64,000 bases of DNA from Jeotgalibaca caeni (lineage in GTDB: Bacteria; Bacillota; Bacilli; Lactobacillales; Aerococcaceae): positions 17,240-81,239 of the forward strand of contig NZ_JARBEA010000004.1 of NCBI RefSeq assembly GCF_028863945.1, in the 5' to 3' direction. This document shows, piece after piece, positions 53,094 to 63,990 of the stretch (its first letter is position 1; each line of letters starts with the position of its first letter). A program made the position numbers and the translations under genes. The notes below the pieces were generated by a model. The model had not been told where the DNA came from. It ran no database searches and was given only the letters and a program-made list of their open reading frames with translations.

Positions 53094-54005
53094 ATGGAAG
53101 AAAATCAATCATTTAAATCAGGATTTATTTCCATTATTGGAAGACCGAATGTCGGTAAATCCACTTTATTGAACCGGATTGTCGGTCAAAAGGTAGCCAT
53201 CATGAGTGATGTGCCACAAACAACACGTAATAAAATTCAAGGTGTAGTAACGACTGACCAATCACAAATGGTATTTATCGATACACCTGGTATCCATAAA
53301 CCATCCCATCGATTGAATGACTTTATGTTACAAAGTGCCTATAGTACGTTTAACCAAGTAGACATCGTTCTCTTCATGGTTAATGCGGAAGAGAAACGTG
53401 GAGGCGGAGATAATTTCATTATGGAACGGATGGAAAAAATCCGTACTCCAAAATTCTTAATTATCAATAAAATTGATAAAATTTCTCCTGAAGAATTGTT
53501 ACACATCATTACAGACTATACCTCTGTCCAAGAGTTTGCTGAAGTGGTTCCCATTTCTGCAACAAATGGAAACAACGTGGATGCTCTACTTCAAACGATT
53601 CAAAAATATTTACCAGTAGGCCCACAATACTATCCAGCTGATCAAGTAACGGATCATCCAGAATACTTTATCGTATCTGAATTCATTCGTGAAAAAGTTT
53701 TGCAGTTAACGCGTGAAGAAATCCCGCATTCTGTAGCAGTTGTCGTTGATTCCATGCAACGAAATGAAGACAATAAAATCCATATCTATGCAACCATCAT
53801 TGTTGAACGTTCCAGCCAAAAAGGAATTATCATTGGCAAAGGTGGGAAGATGCTAAAAGAAGTCGGAACACGTGCCCGTCGCGACATTGAAATCATGCTC
53901 GGGGATAAAGTCTTTTTAGAATTATGGGTAAAAGTCCAAAAAGACTGGCGGAATAAACAATCCCATCTCCAAGAGTATGGATATCGTCAAAAAGATTATG
54001 AGTAA
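53094..54005 (+). CDS. era: Ribosome assembly GTPase Era
   Basis: Binds the 3' end of 16S rRNA in 30S maturation. 303 aa. G1 [10 protein letters not shown]3 DTPGIHKP, G4 NKID, and the C-terminal KH domain with [29 protein letters not shown] precedes the ATG. The 3' end overlaps recO by 8 bases. Confidence 0.97.
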   Translation: MEENQSFKSGFISIIGRPNVGKSTLLNRIVGQKVAIMSDVPQTTRNKIQGVVTTDQSQMVFIDTPGIHKPSHRLNDFMLQSAYSTFNQVDIVLFMVNAEEKRGGGDNFIMERMEKIRTPKFLIINKIDKISPEELLHIITDYTSVQEFAEVVPISATNGNNVDALLQTIQKYLPVGPQYYPADQVTDHPEYFIVSEFIREKVLQLTREEIPHSVAVVVDSMQRNEDNKIHIYATIIVERSSQKGIIIGKGGKMLKEVGTRARRDIEIMLGDKVFLELWVKVQKDWRNKQSHLQEYGYRQKDYE

Positions 54006-54798
54006 GACGGCTTACCAAGAGTTTGGTGGGATTGTCTTGTCGATTAGGAAGCATAAAGAACAAGATGCGCTCATCAAAATCTTCACGCTTGAATACGGCC
54101 AACGGATGTTTTTCGTTAGAAACTACTACAAAGCCAATCATGCGATGAAAACAGCTCTATTGCCGTTTTCACATGCGACTTATATAGGGACAATCAAGTC
54201 AGACGGTCTTTGTTTTTTGCAAGATTACAAGGAAGTTGAAAACTTTTCAGTCATTCAACAAGATGTATATCTGAATGCTTATAGTACGTATTTTGCTAAT
54301 CTAGCGGATGCCGCAATCGAAGACGGTGAGGTAAATAAGGAATTATTTGACCTCCTACTGGTTAGTTACCAACAATTGCAAAATGGACTGGATCCAGAAA
54401 TCATCATGAACATTTTTGAAATGAATATGTTGCGTTATTTTGGGGTCTTCCCTAAATTGGGGCGATGTGCCGTTTGTGGAAACGAAAAAGAGCCATTTGA
54501 CTATTCAGTACGCTATTCAGGTGTTTTGTGTACGAAGCATTTCCACGAAGATCCGAAACGATTGCAGATTCATCCTGCGGCGATTCACTTTTGTCGCATT
54601 TTCCAAGTAATCCAACCGACACAGGTAAACCAGATTTCTTTAAAAAGCGATACAAAAGAAGCAATTCGACAGCTTATTGATTTCTTCTATGATGAGTTTG
54701 TAGGAATACGCCTGAAGAGTAAGGCTTACATTGATCAGATGTATGAATGGGAACAATCAATGCAGATTGTAAAGCGGAAACGTGAAGAAGAGGAATAG
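53998..54798 (+). CDS. recO: DNA repair protein RecO
   Basis: Mediator that loads RecA on SSB-coated DNA with RecR. 266 aa from the ATG at 53998; the frame opens 21 bases earlier inside era. N-terminal OB fold ([22 protein letters not shown]) and a zinc-binding site with CAVCG and, later, C-x-x-H (LCTKH). It ends the phoH-recO run; the glyQS T-box leader follows. Confidence 0.95.
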   Translation: MSKTAYQEFGGIVLSIRKHKEQDALIKIFTLEYGQRMFFVRNYYKANHAMKTALLPFSHATYIGTIKSDGLCFLQDYKEVENFSVIQQDVYLNAYSTYFANLADAAIEDGEVNKELFDLLLVSYQQLQNGLDPEIIMNIFEMNMLRYFGVFPKLGRCAVCGNEKEPFDYSVRYSGVLCTKHFHEDPKRLQIHPAAIHFCRIFQVIQPTQVNQISLKSDTKEAIRQLIDFFYDEFVGIRLKSKAYIDQMYEWEQSMQIVKRKREEEE

Positions 54799-54817
54799 AG
54801 AGGCAGCCAACTTTTGC

Positions 54818-54846
54818 TTGACTTTATTTTTCTACGTGTTTACTAT
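54818..54846 (+). promoter_or_regulatory. Promoter of glyQS
   Basis: TTGACT, 17 bases, TACTAT, followed by an AT-rich stretch. Placed about 25 bases before the T-box stem I. Confidence 0.6.
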
Positions 54847-54867
54847 ATATAAATAAGAATCTAATAA

Positions 54868-55067
54868 GAATGTTGACGATGAAAGTACGACCGTTACTCC
54901 TCTCTAGCGAATTTGGGATAGTGTAAGCCAAATATGAGGAAGGCGAATCGGAAAGGCACATCTGAGTTCAGTGAATGAAGAGCTGGTAGAACCAGAAGTA
55001 GGGTGGAACCGCGAGTAGATAACTCGTCCCTATGTTGCATTTAGGCGGCATAGGGGCGATTTTTTTA
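54868..55067 (+). promoter_or_regulatory. T-box leader of glyQS, specifier GGC (Gly)
   Basis: Stem I has AGTA (54884-54887) and GAA (54951-54953) as the loop E pair, followed by A and the Gly codon GGC (54955-54957). The T-box AGGGTGGAACCGCG (55000-55013) is a perfect match, and the terminator CGTCCCTATG/CATAGGGGCG is followed by seven T (55060-55066). Uncharged tRNA-Gly stabilises the antiterminator and lets transcription pass into glyQ. Confidence 0.95.
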
Positions 55068-55110
55068 TGCTCTTTTCTGCTACGTACACATTCAAAAAAG
55101 GAGAATTCAT

Positions 55111-56028
55111 ATGGGAGAAAAAATTACGGTTCAGAAAATGATTCAAATTCTGCAAAACTATTGGGCCGAACAAGGCTGTTTGTTGTTAAATGCCTATGAC
55201 ACGGAAAAAGGAGCAGGGACCATGAGTCCTTATACATTCCTCCGTGCAATTGGACCAGAGCCTTGGAATGCGGCATATGTAGAGCCGTCAAGAAGGCCGG
55301 CAGATGGCCGTTACGGAGACAATCCAAACCGGTTATACCAACATCATCAATTCCAAGTAGTGATGAAGCCTTCTCCAATAAACATCCAAGAACTTTATCT
55401 AAAAAGTTTAGAGGCTTTAGGTATCAATCCACTTGAACATGACATCCGTTTTGTAGAGGATAACTGGGAGAATCCATCTCTTGGTTGTGCAGGACTTGGC
55501 TGGGAAGTGTGGTTGGATGGAATGGAAATTACTCAATTCACTTATTTCCAACAAGTAGGGGGACTAGAGTGCAACCCGGTTACGAGCGAATTGACTTACG
55601 GAATTGAGCGATTGGCTTCTTACATTCAAGACGTTGAAAATGTTTACGATTTGGATTGGACGGAAGGCGTAAAATATGGAGAAATCTTCTATCAACCGGA
55701 ATTTGAACATTCAAAATATTCCTTTGAAGAAAGTGATCCAAAACTATTAATGAATTTGTTTGAAGCTTATAACGAAGAAGCATTGAAACAAATCGAGAAT
55801 GGTTTAGTCCATCCGGCATATGATTATGTATTGAAATGCTCGCATGCCTTTAACTTGTTAGACGCTCGTGGAGTCATTTCTGCGACAGACCGCGCTGGGT
55901 TCTTAGCTCGTATTCGGAATATGGCACGTAAGTTAGCCAAAGCCTTTGTTGAGAAACGGAAAGAACTAGGCTATCCACTACTTCCAGAAGCGGATCGTGA
56001 ACGACTATTGAAGGAGGAAACCAAGTGA
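55111..56028 (+). CDS. glyQ: Glycyl-tRNA synthetase alpha subunit
   Basis: Catalytic subunit of the bacterial alpha2beta2-type enzyme. 305 aa, with [58 protein letters not shown] and [21 protein letters not shown] precedes the ATG. Its stop overlaps glyS by 4 bases (GTGA). Confidence 0.97.
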   Translation: MGEKITVQKMIQILQNYWAEQGCLLLNAYDTEKGAGTMSPYTFLRAIGPEPWNAAYVEPSRRPADGRYGDNPNRLYQHHQFQVVMKPSPINIQELYLKSLEALGINPLEHDIRFVEDNWENPSLGCAGLGWEVWLDGMEITQFTYFQQVGGLECNPVTSELTYGIERLASYIQDVENVYDLDWTEGVKYGEIFYQPEFEHSKYSFEESDPKLLMNLFEAYNEEALKQIENGLVHPAYDYVLKCSHAFNLLDARGVISATDRAGFLARIRNMARKLAKAFVEKRKELGYPLLPEADRERLLKEETK

Positions 56029-58088
56029 GTACAACGCTATTATTAGAAATTGGATTAGAAGAAGTTCCTGCACGATTCTTACGTGCAAGCAGTGAACAAT
56101 TAAAAACACATATGCAAACCTTTCTAGAAGAAAATCGTATTGCACACGGTGAAATCCAAGCTTTCGCTACACCAAGACGATTGGCAGTGAGCGTGCAGGC
56201 TGTTGCAGATAAACAAGAAGATATTGTTGAAAAAGCAAAAGGTCCAGCGAAGAAAATCGCGCTCGATGCAGATGGTAATTGGACGAAAGCAGCCATGGGA
56301 TTTGCTCGTGGTCAAGGTGTAGACGTTGACGCATTGTACTTTGAAGAATTAAAAGGTGTCGAATACGTTTATGCGAATAAAGAAATGAAAGGAATCCAAA
56401 CGGTTGATGTATTGAGAAATCTTCCCGAAGTGATTCAAGCGTTACGGTTCCCAGTAACGATGCGGTGGGCAGATCAATTATTTGAATTTATCCGTCCGAT
56501 TCATTGGATTACCGCTCTATATGGTTCTGAAGTGATTCCATTTACATTCTTAACGATCGAATCTGGTCGTACTTCAAGAGGACATCGTTTCTTAGGGAAA
56601 GAAGTAACATTTTCTTCTGCAGATGAATACGAATCAGCTCTAGCTGATGAATTTGTAATTGTAGATTTAGATAAACGGAAAGCAATGATTGTGGAACAAA
56701 TGCACGAAATTGAACAAGAACATGGCTGGATTATTCCTTCTGACGATGAACTGTTAGAAGAAGTTGTTGCTCTTGTTGAATACCCAACAGCTTTCGATGG
56801 TTCTTTTGATGAGAAGTACCTTTCTTTACCAGAAGAAGTTTTGATTACTTCGATGAAAGAGCATCAGCGTTATTTTGAAGTAACGAATCAAGCAGGGCAA
56901 TTACAGCCAAACTTCATTTCTGTTCGCAATGGGAATGGGGAACATATCGATATGGTTCGTAAAGGGAACCGGAAAGTATTAACGGCTCGCTTAGAAGACG
57001 CCCTATTCTTTTATGAAGAAGACCAAAAAATTACGATTGAAGAATCAGTAAATAAATTGGCTTCTGTTTCTTTCCATGCGAAAATCGGCTCCTTAGCCCA
57101 AAAAATGCACCAAACGGCTCGTTTAGCAGATAAACTAGCCGAACTTATTGGAATGAATGAAGATGACCGAGCTTTACTAGGAAGAGCTGCTTCCATTTAC
57201 AAATTCGATTTAGTTTCTAATATGGTAGGAGAGTTTCCTGAACTACAAGGGAAAATGGGCGAGCGTTATGCCTTGCTTCAAGGGGAAGCACCTGAAGTGG
57301 CAGCTGCTATTCGTGAACATTACTTACCCTTATCGAGTGATTCTGCATTACCAGAGACTACAATCGGTGCAGTACTCGCAGTAGCGGATAAACTGGACAG
57401 TATCATCAGCTTCTTCAAACAAGAAATGATTCCTACTGGTTCTAACGATCCATACGCACTACGTCGTCAAATGATTGGAGTTGTGCAAGTAATTGAGTCG
57501 TATCAATGGTCCTTCTCCCTTCAAAATTTCTTGATGGGTGCGTTGGAACAGGTATATCAACTCAAAGAAACTGCGCATATGGAGAAACTGACAACGGACT
57601 TGATGGACTTTGCTAAAGGGCGTGTCCAACAAAGACTTCAGGCTTACCAAATCTCTCATGATATTCAAGAAGCGGTTCTACATTGTGGGGAAACAGACTT
57701 GTTACTCATCATTAAAAATGCAGAGGTGCTCGCTGACTTCCAATCCCATGAATCGTACAAAGGGTTTGTTGAATCGTTAGCTCGTGTATTGAACTTGGCG
57801 GAGAAAGCTGAAGCACCGTATGAAGTGGATTTAAATCTGTTCGAAACGGCCAGCGAAAAGAATCTGTATGTCCAAGGGAACCATTTGGAAACCATCTGGA
57901 ATTCTGCAACGGTGAATGAGAAATTAGCAGCATTAGCAGCTCTAGAACCATATATCACAGCATTCTTTGATGAAAACATGGTTATGGTAGATGATTCTGC
58001 AGTACGGAATAATCGTCTTCATACACTTGCATTGGTAGCAGAGCGAATCAAGAGTTTCGCAGATGTGAGAAAGTTAATTACGAAATAA
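56025..58088 (+). CDS. glyS: Glycyl-tRNA synthetase beta subunit
   Basis: tRNA-binding subunit, 687 aa. N-terminal [17 protein letters not shown], central [20 protein letters not shown] and MKEHQRYF, an HD-like region near residues 350-480 (RLADKLAEL) and the C-terminal anticodon/DALR-type domain with [21 protein letters not shown]. The GTG start follows AAGGAGG. Operon partner of glyQ under the Gly T-box. Confidence 0.97.
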   Translation: MSTTLLLEIGLEEVPARFLRASSEQLKTHMQTFLEENRIAHGEIQAFATPRRLAVSVQAVADKQEDIVEKAKGPAKKIALDADGNWTKAAMGFARGQGVDVDALYFEELKGVEYVYANKEMKGIQTVDVLRNLPEVIQALRFPVTMRWADQLFEFIRPIHWITALYGSEVIPFTFLTIESGRTSRGHRFLGKEVTFSSADEYESALADEFVIVDLDKRKAMIVEQMHEIEQEHGWIIPSDDELLEEVVALVEYPTAFDGSFDEKYLSLPEEVLITSMKEHQRYFEVTNQAGQLQPNFISVRNGNGEHIDMVRKGNRKVLTARLEDALFFYEEDQKITIEESVNKLASVSFHAKIGSLAQKMHQTARLADKLAELIGMNEDDRALLGRAASIYKFDLVSNMVGEFPELQGKMGERYALLQGEAPEVAAAIREHYLPLSSDSALPETTIGAVLAVADKLDSIISFFKQEMIPTGSNDPYALRRQMIGVVQVIESYQWSFSLQNFLMGALEQVYQLKETAHMEKLTTDLMDFAKGRVQQRLQAYQISHDIQEAVLHCGETDLLLIIKNAEVLADFQSHESYKGFVESLARVLNLAEKAEAPYEVDLNLFETASEKNLYVQGNHLETIWNSATVNEKLAALAALEPYITAFFDENMVMVDDSAVRNNRLHTLALVAERIKSFADVRKLITK

Positions 58089-58095
58089 AAAGGAA

Positions 58096-58140
58096 ATCCG
58101 TTCCCGCGAGCATCCTGCACATGGGAGCGGATTGTCTTTT
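58096..58140 (+). terminator. Terminator of glyQS
   Basis: ATCCGTTCCC pairs with GGGAGCGGAT over 10 positions (one G-U), 17-base loop, followed by TGTCTTTTATT. Confidence 0.75.
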
Positions 58141-58227
58141 ATTAGAGCGAATATGCTTTATGAACGTCCTTCGATATGTTAAATTAGAAGATGAAAAAGG
58201 ATTGCAAGGAAAGTAAATAGAAGTAAG

Positions 58228-58250
58228 GAACGAGTTCTGAAAGAACGTTC
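58228..58250 (+). promoter_or_regulatory. Hairpin directly before the obg ribosome binding site
   Basis: GAACG-AG-TTCT and AGAACGTTC form a 9-bp stem with a 2-base bulge and a GAA loop. It ends one base before AAGGAGG, so it may affect translation or stability of the obg message. It is not a terminator, since no T run follows. Confidence 0.45.
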
Positions 58251-58265
58251 CAAGGAGGACATCTT

Positions 58266-59573
58266 ATGTCAATGTTTTTAGATCACGCGCAAATCAACGT
58301 GAAAGCCGGTAAAGGTGGCGACGGAATGGTTGCCTTCAAGCGTGAAAAGTATGTACCGGATGGTGGTCCTGCTGGTGGAGACGGTGGAAAAGGCGGAAGC
58401 ATCATTTTTGAAGTGGATGCTGGCTTACGTACGTTATTAGATTTCCGTTATAACCGTCATTTCCGCGGAACCCCTGGTGAAAATGGAATGAGTAAGAGTA
58501 AATACGGTAAATCTGCCAAAGACACAGTCGTGAAGGTTCCGCCAGGTACCATCGTGCGGAATGCAGAAACCAAAGCTTTGTTAGGTGACTTGACAGAACC
58601 TGGACAACAATTGGTAGTAGCAAAGGGTGGACGTGGCGGAAGAGGGAATATTAAGTTTGCCTCTCCTCGTAACCCAGCTCCAGAGATTGCTGAAAATGGT
58701 GAACCGGGTGAAGAATTAATTTTAGATTTGGAATTGAAAGTTATTGCAGATGTCGGTTTAGTAGGCTTCCCATCCGTTGGGAAATCAACCATTCTTTCCG
58801 TTGTTTCTTCAGCAAAACCAAAAATCGGTGCTTATCACTTTACGACCATTGTTCCAAACTTAGGAATGGTGAAAACAACGAGTGGTGCCCAGTTTGTTAT
58901 GGCAGACTTACCAGGTTTGATTGAGGGAGCTTCGCAAGGAGTAGGATTAGGTATTCAGTTCCTACGTCATATCGAGCGGACTCGCGTTATTTTACATGTG
59001 CTAGACATGGGTGCAACAGAAGGCCGTGACCCGTTTGAAGACTTCCAAACCATCAACAAAGAACTTGAAAGCTATGAACTGAAATTGTTGGAACGACCAA
59101 TGATTATTGTAGCAAACAAGATGGATGTTCCTGGTGCAAAGGAAAATCTAGAAGAGTTCCGCGATCAATTGGCTGAATTATACTCTGTAGCAGATATGCC
59201 ACGTATTTTTGAAATCTCGGCTTATCAAAACCAAGGGCTAGATGACTTACTGAATCACACAGCAGAAGTATTGGAAACAACGGACTTGTTCCCATTATTT
59301 GAAGAAGAGGATGAAGCTTCCGTTCTTTATAAATTTGAAGATGATCAAAATCAAGGAATTGAGATTACTAGAGATTCGAATGCCACATGGATTCTTGGCG
59401 GCGAACGCTTAGAAAAACTATTCTTGATGACTAACTTTAATCATGATGAAAGCATCATGCGTTTTGCTCGTCAACTTAGAGGAATGGGCATTGATGAAAA
59501 ACTACGGGAACGTGGGGCTCAAGATGGCGACTTAGTGCGCATCATGGATTATGAATTTGAGTTTGTCGACTAA
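58266..59573 (+). CDS. obg: GTPase ObgE/CgtA
   Basis: Ribosome-associated GTPase required for 50S assembly and linked with the stringent response. 435 aa. Glycine-rich Obg fold (about residues 1-158, [28 protein letters not shown]), G domain with G1 [10 protein letters not shown]3 [10 protein letters not shown]4 NKMD, and a C-terminal OCT domain (about 355-435). Either ATG at 58266 or at 58272 may start; AAGGAGG favours the first by spacing. Confidence 0.96.
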   Translation: MSMFLDHAQINVKAGKGGDGMVAFKREKYVPDGGPAGGDGGKGGSIIFEVDAGLRTLLDFRYNRHFRGTPGENGMSKSKYGKSAKDTVVKVPPGTIVRNAETKALLGDLTEPGQQLVVAKGGRGGRGNIKFASPRNPAPEIAENGEPGEELILDLELKVIADVGLVGFPSVGKSTILSVVSSAKPKIGAYHFTTIVPNLGMVKTTSGAQFVMADLPGLIEGASQGVGLGIQFLRHIERTRVILHVLDMGATEGRDPFEDFQTINKELESYELKLLERPMIIVANKMDVPGAKENLEEFRDQLAELYSVADMPRIFEISAYQNQGLDDLLNHTAEVLETTDLFPLFEEEDEASVLYKFEDDQNQGIEITRDSNATWILGGERLEKLFLMTNFNHDESIMRFARQLRGMGIDEKLRERGAQDGDLVRIMDYEFEFVD

Positions 59574-59600
59574 CCGTAAAACGAAACGAGTGTCAAAAAC

Positions 59601-60539
59601 ATGAAAATACAATTTTTAGGTACAGGCGCGGGAGTTCCTTCCACCATGCGATATTTAAGCAGCATTGCCTTAAAGCTGCTTGATGAGCGAAATGAAATTT
59701 GGCTTTTCGATTGTGGAGAAGGAACACAACAGCGTATTTTAAAGACTTCATTGAAACCACGCAAGGTAAGCAAAGTTTTTATTACCCACTTACATGGAGA
59801 TCATATCTTTGGTTTGCCTGGTTTTCTAAGTAGTCGTGCGTTCCAAGGCGGCGATACACCTCTTACCATATACGGCCCGAAAGGGATAAAAGATTTTGTC
59901 CTAACCAGTTTGCGAGTTTCACAGTCCCATCTCCGTTATCCAATTTTTTTCCATGAGTTAGAGGAAGAAGGGGTTGTTTTTGCGGACAAGCAGTTCCAAG
60001 TAACCTGCGCGAAACTTTCTCATGGGATTCCGTCTTTTGGCTACCGGGTAGAAGAGGCAGCTTATCCAGGTGAATTATTAGTGGACAAGTTAAAGGCCGA
60101 GAATGTTCCTGCAGGTCCTATTTATGGGAAACTGAAAAATGGTGAGACGGTCGTTTTACCAAATGGCAGAACCTTAGATGGAGAAGATTATGTTGGGAAG
60201 GCGATTCGAGGTCGAGTGGTTACGATCCTTGGCGACACAAGAAGAACCAAGCAAAGTGTAAAGTTGGCAAAAAATTCCGATGTATTAGTCCACGAGGCTA
60301 CGTTCGATAAGCACAGCCAACAAATTGCTTATGATTATTTCCATTCTACGTGTGTCGATGCAGCGAAGGTAGCGCGAGATGCAAATGTTCAGCAGCTCTA
60401 TTTAACTCACATTAGTTCTCGTTATGCAGGAAAAGAGGTCTATGCCTTAGAAAAAGATGCGAGAGCTATATTTAAGGCAACGACGCTTGTAAATGACTAC
60501 GATGAATTTGATATTCACCTTTCTAAAGAATCAGATTGA
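59601..60539 (+). CDS. rnz: Ribonuclease Z
   Basis: Endonuclease that trims tRNA 3' trailers, needed here because the tRNA gene in the window lacks an encoded CCA. Metallo-beta-lactamase fold, 312 aa, with FLGTGAGVPST, FDCGEGTQQRIL, the zinc motif THLHGDHIFGLPG, the flexible arm region around residues 150-200 and LGDTRRT, HEATF and THISSRY. Follows obg by 27 bases, an arrangement common in Firmicutes. Confidence 0.96.
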   Translation: MKIQFLGTGAGVPSTMRYLSSIALKLLDERNEIWLFDCGEGTQQRILKTSLKPRKVSKVFITHLHGDHIFGLPGFLSSRAFQGGDTPLTIYGPKGIKDFVLTSLRVSQSHLRYPIFFHELEEEGVVFADKQFQVTCAKLSHGIPSFGYRVEEAAYPGELLVDKLKAENVPAGPIYGKLKNGETVVLPNGRTLDGEDYVGKAIRGRVVTILGDTRRTKQSVKLAKNSDVLVHEATFDKHSQQIAYDYFHSTCVDAAKVARDANVQQLYLTHISSRYAGKEVYALEKDARAIFKATTLVNDYDEFDIHLSKESD

Positions 60540-60568
60540 AAAAATGAAATAGATAAGGATGGATGTAA

Positions 60569-60982
60569 ATGAAAAATCAATGGAGATTGATTGCCGGTAT
60601 TATCGTACTATTCATTATTATTGTCTTTGCCGTTTTGAACGTGGATGATGTTCCTGTCAACTTTGGCTTCGGCGAAGTAATCGCCCCTCTTATCATCATT
60701 ATTTTCATATCTTTATTGCTAGGTTCTTTGCTGACGCTGCTTGTTTCTACAGTGGCAACGGGCCACCGCAATAAAGAGCTAAAAACTCTGCGTGGGAAAG
60801 TGAACCAACAAGAAGAGCAGTCCCAAGAGGCGATTAAACGTGTGCGAACACAGTATGAAGAGCGAATTCAAGCTCTCCAGGAGTCTCTTGCAGCTAAAGA
60901 AAGCGAAATAAATCAATTAAGACAAACTGAAACAACGGTTCCTTCGTATACCGATACAAATCGTCGGGACCTCTATCAATAG
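60569..60982 (+). CDS. LapA-family membrane protein (DUF1049)
   Basis: 137 aa: a first hydrophobic helix (IAGIIVLFIIIVFAVLN), the family turn NVDDVPVNFGFGEV, a second helix (IAPLIIIIFISLLLGSLLTLLV) and a charged coiled-coil tail. In Proteobacteria LapA (YciS) works with LapB in lipopolysaccharide control; a Gram-positive function is unknown. It lies between rnz and recJ, with a hairpin after it. Confidence 0.88.
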   Translation: MKNQWRLIAGIIVLFIIIVFAVLNVDDVPVNFGFGEVIAPLIIIIFISLLLGSLLTLLVSTVATGHRNKELKTLRGKVNQQEEQSQEAIKRVRTQYEERIQALQESLAAKESEINQLRQTETTVPSYTDTNRRDLYQ

Positions 60983-60985
60983 AAA

Positions 60986-61020
60986 AAACTTCGCCTGGAA
61001 GTGCGGGCGGAGTTTCTTTT
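60986..61020 (+). terminator. Terminator between lapA-like gene and recJ
   Basis: AAACTTCGCC/GGCGGAGTTT, 10 positions with one G-U, followed by CTTTTCTT. Confidence 0.7.
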
Positions 61021-61051
61021 CTTGATGAAAGGGAAGAGAGGAGATTACGGA

Positions 61052-63376
61052 TTGTTAACTGCAAGAATGAATTGGAGAATTAAAGAGCATCCAACTAGTA
61101 ACGGAGAACTTCTTACTCTCCAGAAACAAACCGAATATAGTGACGCCTTCTTACGTCTTTGTTTGCATAGAGGGCTCGATACCAAAGAAAAAATTGATGC
61201 CTTTCTCCAACAAGACGAAACTTCCTTCCATGACCCTTTTTTATTATACGAAATGGAAAAGGCAATTGATCGCATTAAAATTGCAATCGAAGAAGGACAA
61301 GCTATTAAGGTGTTCGGTGATTATGATGCGGATGGTATCACGAGTACAGCCATCCTAGTTGAGGCATTGGAAAGTTTAGGAGCAAATGTTTCCTATTATT
61401 TACCGAACCGTTTTAGCGATGGATATGGGCCGAATCCTCGCCTTTTTCAAACCTTTATTGATGAAGGAACGGAATTAATCCTGACTTGTGATAATGGTGT
61501 TACAGGTCATGAATCCATTGCTCTAGCAAATCAACATGGAATTGATGTGATTGTTAGCGATCACCACGAGATTCCCGAGACATTGCCAGACGCGTATGCA
61601 GTCATCCATCCCAAGCATCCAAACGGGAACTATCCGTTTGAAGATTTGTCAGGTGCCGGTGTCGCATTAAAGATTGCCGGAGCCTTAATGGAACGTATCC
61701 CTTATGAATGGCTGGATATTGCAGCTATTGGTACGGTCGCTGACTTGGTGTCTCTAACGGATGAAAATCGCTGGATTGTCCAACAAGGTATTTTAGCGTT
61801 GAGACAGACAGAACGACTGGGCTTGCATCTCTTATTCGAAAAAGCGAGCATACAGGTAGACCAATTGGACGAAGAGTCCATTGGATTTATTATTGGACCA
61901 AGATTGAATGCACTTGGCCGCTTAGGCGACGCATCTCCAGGCGTCGAATTGCTCCTTTCCTTTGACGAAGAGCGCTTAGAGGAAGTAGTGGCAATGATTC
62001 AAACAACGAATAGCAAAAGACAAGAAATTGTCGCTGAAATTTTTGAATCGGCACTAAAGAAAGTAGAGGCTCTTGAAGAACTACCACTTATTCTTCTCTT
62101 AGCAGAAACCAATTGGCATGAAGGTGTTCTTGGAATCGTAGCGAGTAGACTGGTAGAACATACGGGTCGACCTACAATTTTATTACATCTTGATGAAGAA
62201 ACAGGGATTGCAAAAGGTTCTGCTAGAAGCATCGAATCTGTTCACATCTATGAAGCCCTCTCTGCTTCATCCGACCTGTTACTGAAGTTTGGCGGTCACA
62301 AAATGGCAGCTGGAATGAGTGTGGCAAAGGAACAGCTGGATCAATTAGCGCACTCTTTGAACGAATATGCGAAACTTTTACAGGCTGATATTGAAAAAGG
62401 GGAAACACTTTATATAGATGAAATCCTTTCAGTAGAGGAAGTCAATTTAGCCTTTTTAGAAGAGTTGAACCTCTTGAAGCCGTTTGGCACTGGAAATGCC
62501 AAACCGGTCTTTGGCTTTCGGGATACGGAAGTTAAAAATGTACGAAAAATTGGTGCAGACCAACAACATTTGAAAATGATTCTGCAAAGAAATCAGGAAC
62601 AGTTAGATGTAATTGGCTTCAACCATGGTAAGCTGGCGAACCATTTGACGGAACAACAGCCAGTTTCTGCGGTAGGGGAACTGAGTGTCAATACATGGAA
62701 AGATATCTCCAAACCTCAGCTCTTTTTGAAAGATTTAAAAGTGAATCAGGTGCAATACTTTGATTTACGCAGTTCAAAACTAGCAGCTGATTCTCTAACG
62801 AAAGAAGCGAGTGTTTATTTATTTTTCAACCGCAAGTTTTTTGAACAAACAGCGAATCGGATCCCTTCTAGTTCAGTTGCAGTGTTGTTGGAAAGTGATG
62901 ATTCCATCCCGCCATTTGGAGACACATTACGTAATCTCGTATTGATGGATTGTCCAACTCATTTGGATGATTTAGCTAGTTTCTTAGCTGACCATTCCTT
63001 CGAAAATTACTACGTTTATGCCTATCCAATCAAGCCGGCTACCCTGGAAGGAATGCCTACTAAGGAACAAATTTCCCACATCTATAAGTATTTCTATACT
63101 CGTCAAAATATGGATGTTCGTGGGAAGCTGGATGCTTTGGCTAAATACTTACAAATTCATAAGAATTTGTTGATTTTTATCATATCGATGTTTTTAGAGG
63201 CGAAATTTGTTACAATAGACAACGGTGTACTGAATCCAGTGAAAAACCCTCAACGGATTGAGTTAACTGAAACAGAGACATATCAACAAAGAATTAAAAA
63301 TATAAAAGCAGAAAAATTATTCATTTATGGCCTCTTTGATGAAGTCAAAACATGGCTGAGTGAACAAGGAAACTGA
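61052..63376 (+). CDS. recJ: Single-stranded-DNA exonuclease RecJ
   Basis: 5'-3' ssDNA exonuclease of recombination and repair. About 774 aa from the TTG at 61052, chosen for AGGAG 8 bases upstream; ATG at 61067 is an alternative. DHH phosphoesterase core with VFGDYDADGITSTAIL, TCDNGVTGHE and SDHHEIPETL, DHHA1 motif LLKFGGHKMAAGMSV, an OB-like region (about 480-560) and the C-terminal RecJ domain of Firmicutes (about 570-770). The order recJ-apt is conserved. Confidence 0.95.
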   Translation: MLTARMNWRIKEHPTSNGELLTLQKQTEYSDAFLRLCLHRGLDTKEKIDAFLQQDETSFHDPFLLYEMEKAIDRIKIAIEEGQAIKVFGDYDADGITSTAILVEALESLGANVSYYLPNRFSDGYGPNPRLFQTFIDEGTELILTCDNGVTGHESIALANQHGIDVIVSDHHEIPETLPDAYAVIHPKHPNGNYPFEDLSGAGVALKIAGALMERIPYEWLDIAAIGTVADLVSLTDENRWIVQQGILALRQTERLGLHLLFEKASIQVDQLDEESIGFIIGPRLNALGRLGDASPGVELLLSFDEERLEEVVAMIQTTNSKRQEIVAEIFESALKKVEALEELPLILLLAETNWHEGVLGIVASRLVEHTGRPTILLHLDEETGIAKGSARSIESVHIYEALSASSDLLLKFGGHKMAAGMSVAKEQLDQLAHSLNEYAKLLQADIEKGETLYIDEILSVEEVNLAFLEELNLLKPFGTGNAKPVFGFRDTEVKNVRKIGADQQHLKMILQRNQEQLDVIGFNHGKLANHLTEQQPVSAVGELSVNTWKDISKPQLFLKDLKVNQVQYFDLRSSKLAADSLTKEASVYLFFNRKFFEQTANRIPSSSVAVLLESDDSIPPFGDTLRNLVLMDCPTHLDDLASFLADHSFENYYVYAYPIKPATLEGMPTKEQISHIYKYFYTRQNMDVRGKLDALAKYLQIHKNLLIFIISMFLEAKFVTIDNGVLNPVKNPQRIELTETETYQQRIKNIKAEKLFIYGLFDEVKTWLSEQGN

Positions 63377-63398
63377 AGGTCAGTAGGAGGATAAGTTG

Positions 63399-63911
63399 AT
63401 GGATTTTAAAAAATATATCGCTGATGTACCAAATTTCCCAGAAGAAGGGATTATTTTCCGTGATATTTCTCCACTCATGCAAGACGGAGAAGCATATCAA
63501 AAAGCAATCGAAAAAATCATTGAATTTGCGAAAGACAAAAAGGTAGATAAAGTAGTCGGACCTGAAGCACGTGGATTCATGGTAGGCTGTCCGGTAGCAG
63601 TTGGATTAGGCAGTGGTTTCGCCATGGCTCGTAAAAAAGGAAAATTGCCACGCGAAACAGTAGAAGTTGCCTATGGGTTGGAGTATGGTGAAGCAGTCTT
63701 GCAATTGCACTCAGATGCAGTTCTACCAGGTGAAAAAGTGCTAATCTGTGATGATTTATTAGCAACTGGTGGTACTACTCGTGCAACGGTTGAATTGATT
63801 GAGAAGTTAGGCGGAGAAGTTGTCGGCTTGGCGTTCTTGATTGAATTGCTAGACTTAAACGGTAGAGACATGGTGAAGGGTTACGATATCTTTACATTAA
63901 TGGAATATTAA
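63399..63911 (+). CDS. apt: Adenine phosphoribosyltransferase
   Basis: Purine salvage enzyme that makes AMP from adenine and PRPP. 170 aa, standard length, from the ATG at 63399 behind AGGAGG; the TTG at 63396 is too close. N-terminal IPDFPxxGIxFRDISPL motif ([16 protein letters not shown]), [10 protein letters not shown] and the PRPP loop [16 protein letters not shown]. Followed by a strong terminator. Confidence 0.97.
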   Translation: MDFKKYIADVPNFPEEGIIFRDISPLMQDGEAYQKAIEKIIEFAKDKKVDKVVGPEARGFMVGCPVAVGLGSGFAMARKKGKLPRETVEVAYGLEYGEAVLQLHSDAVLPGEKVLICDDLLATGGTTRATVELIEKLGGEVVGLAFLIELLDLNGRDMVKGYDIFTLMEY

Positions 63912-63938
63912 GCCATAACGAAAAAACATACTAAGATT

Positions 63939-63990
63939 AGTAGGTAGAAACCCCGACGGGGGTTCCTGCCTACTATTTTCTTTTTTTCAG
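63939..63990 (+). terminator. Terminator after apt
   Basis: AGTAGG...AACCCC and GGGGTT...CCTACT pair, with small internal mismatches, followed by TTTTCTTTTTTT. Confidence 0.88.
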
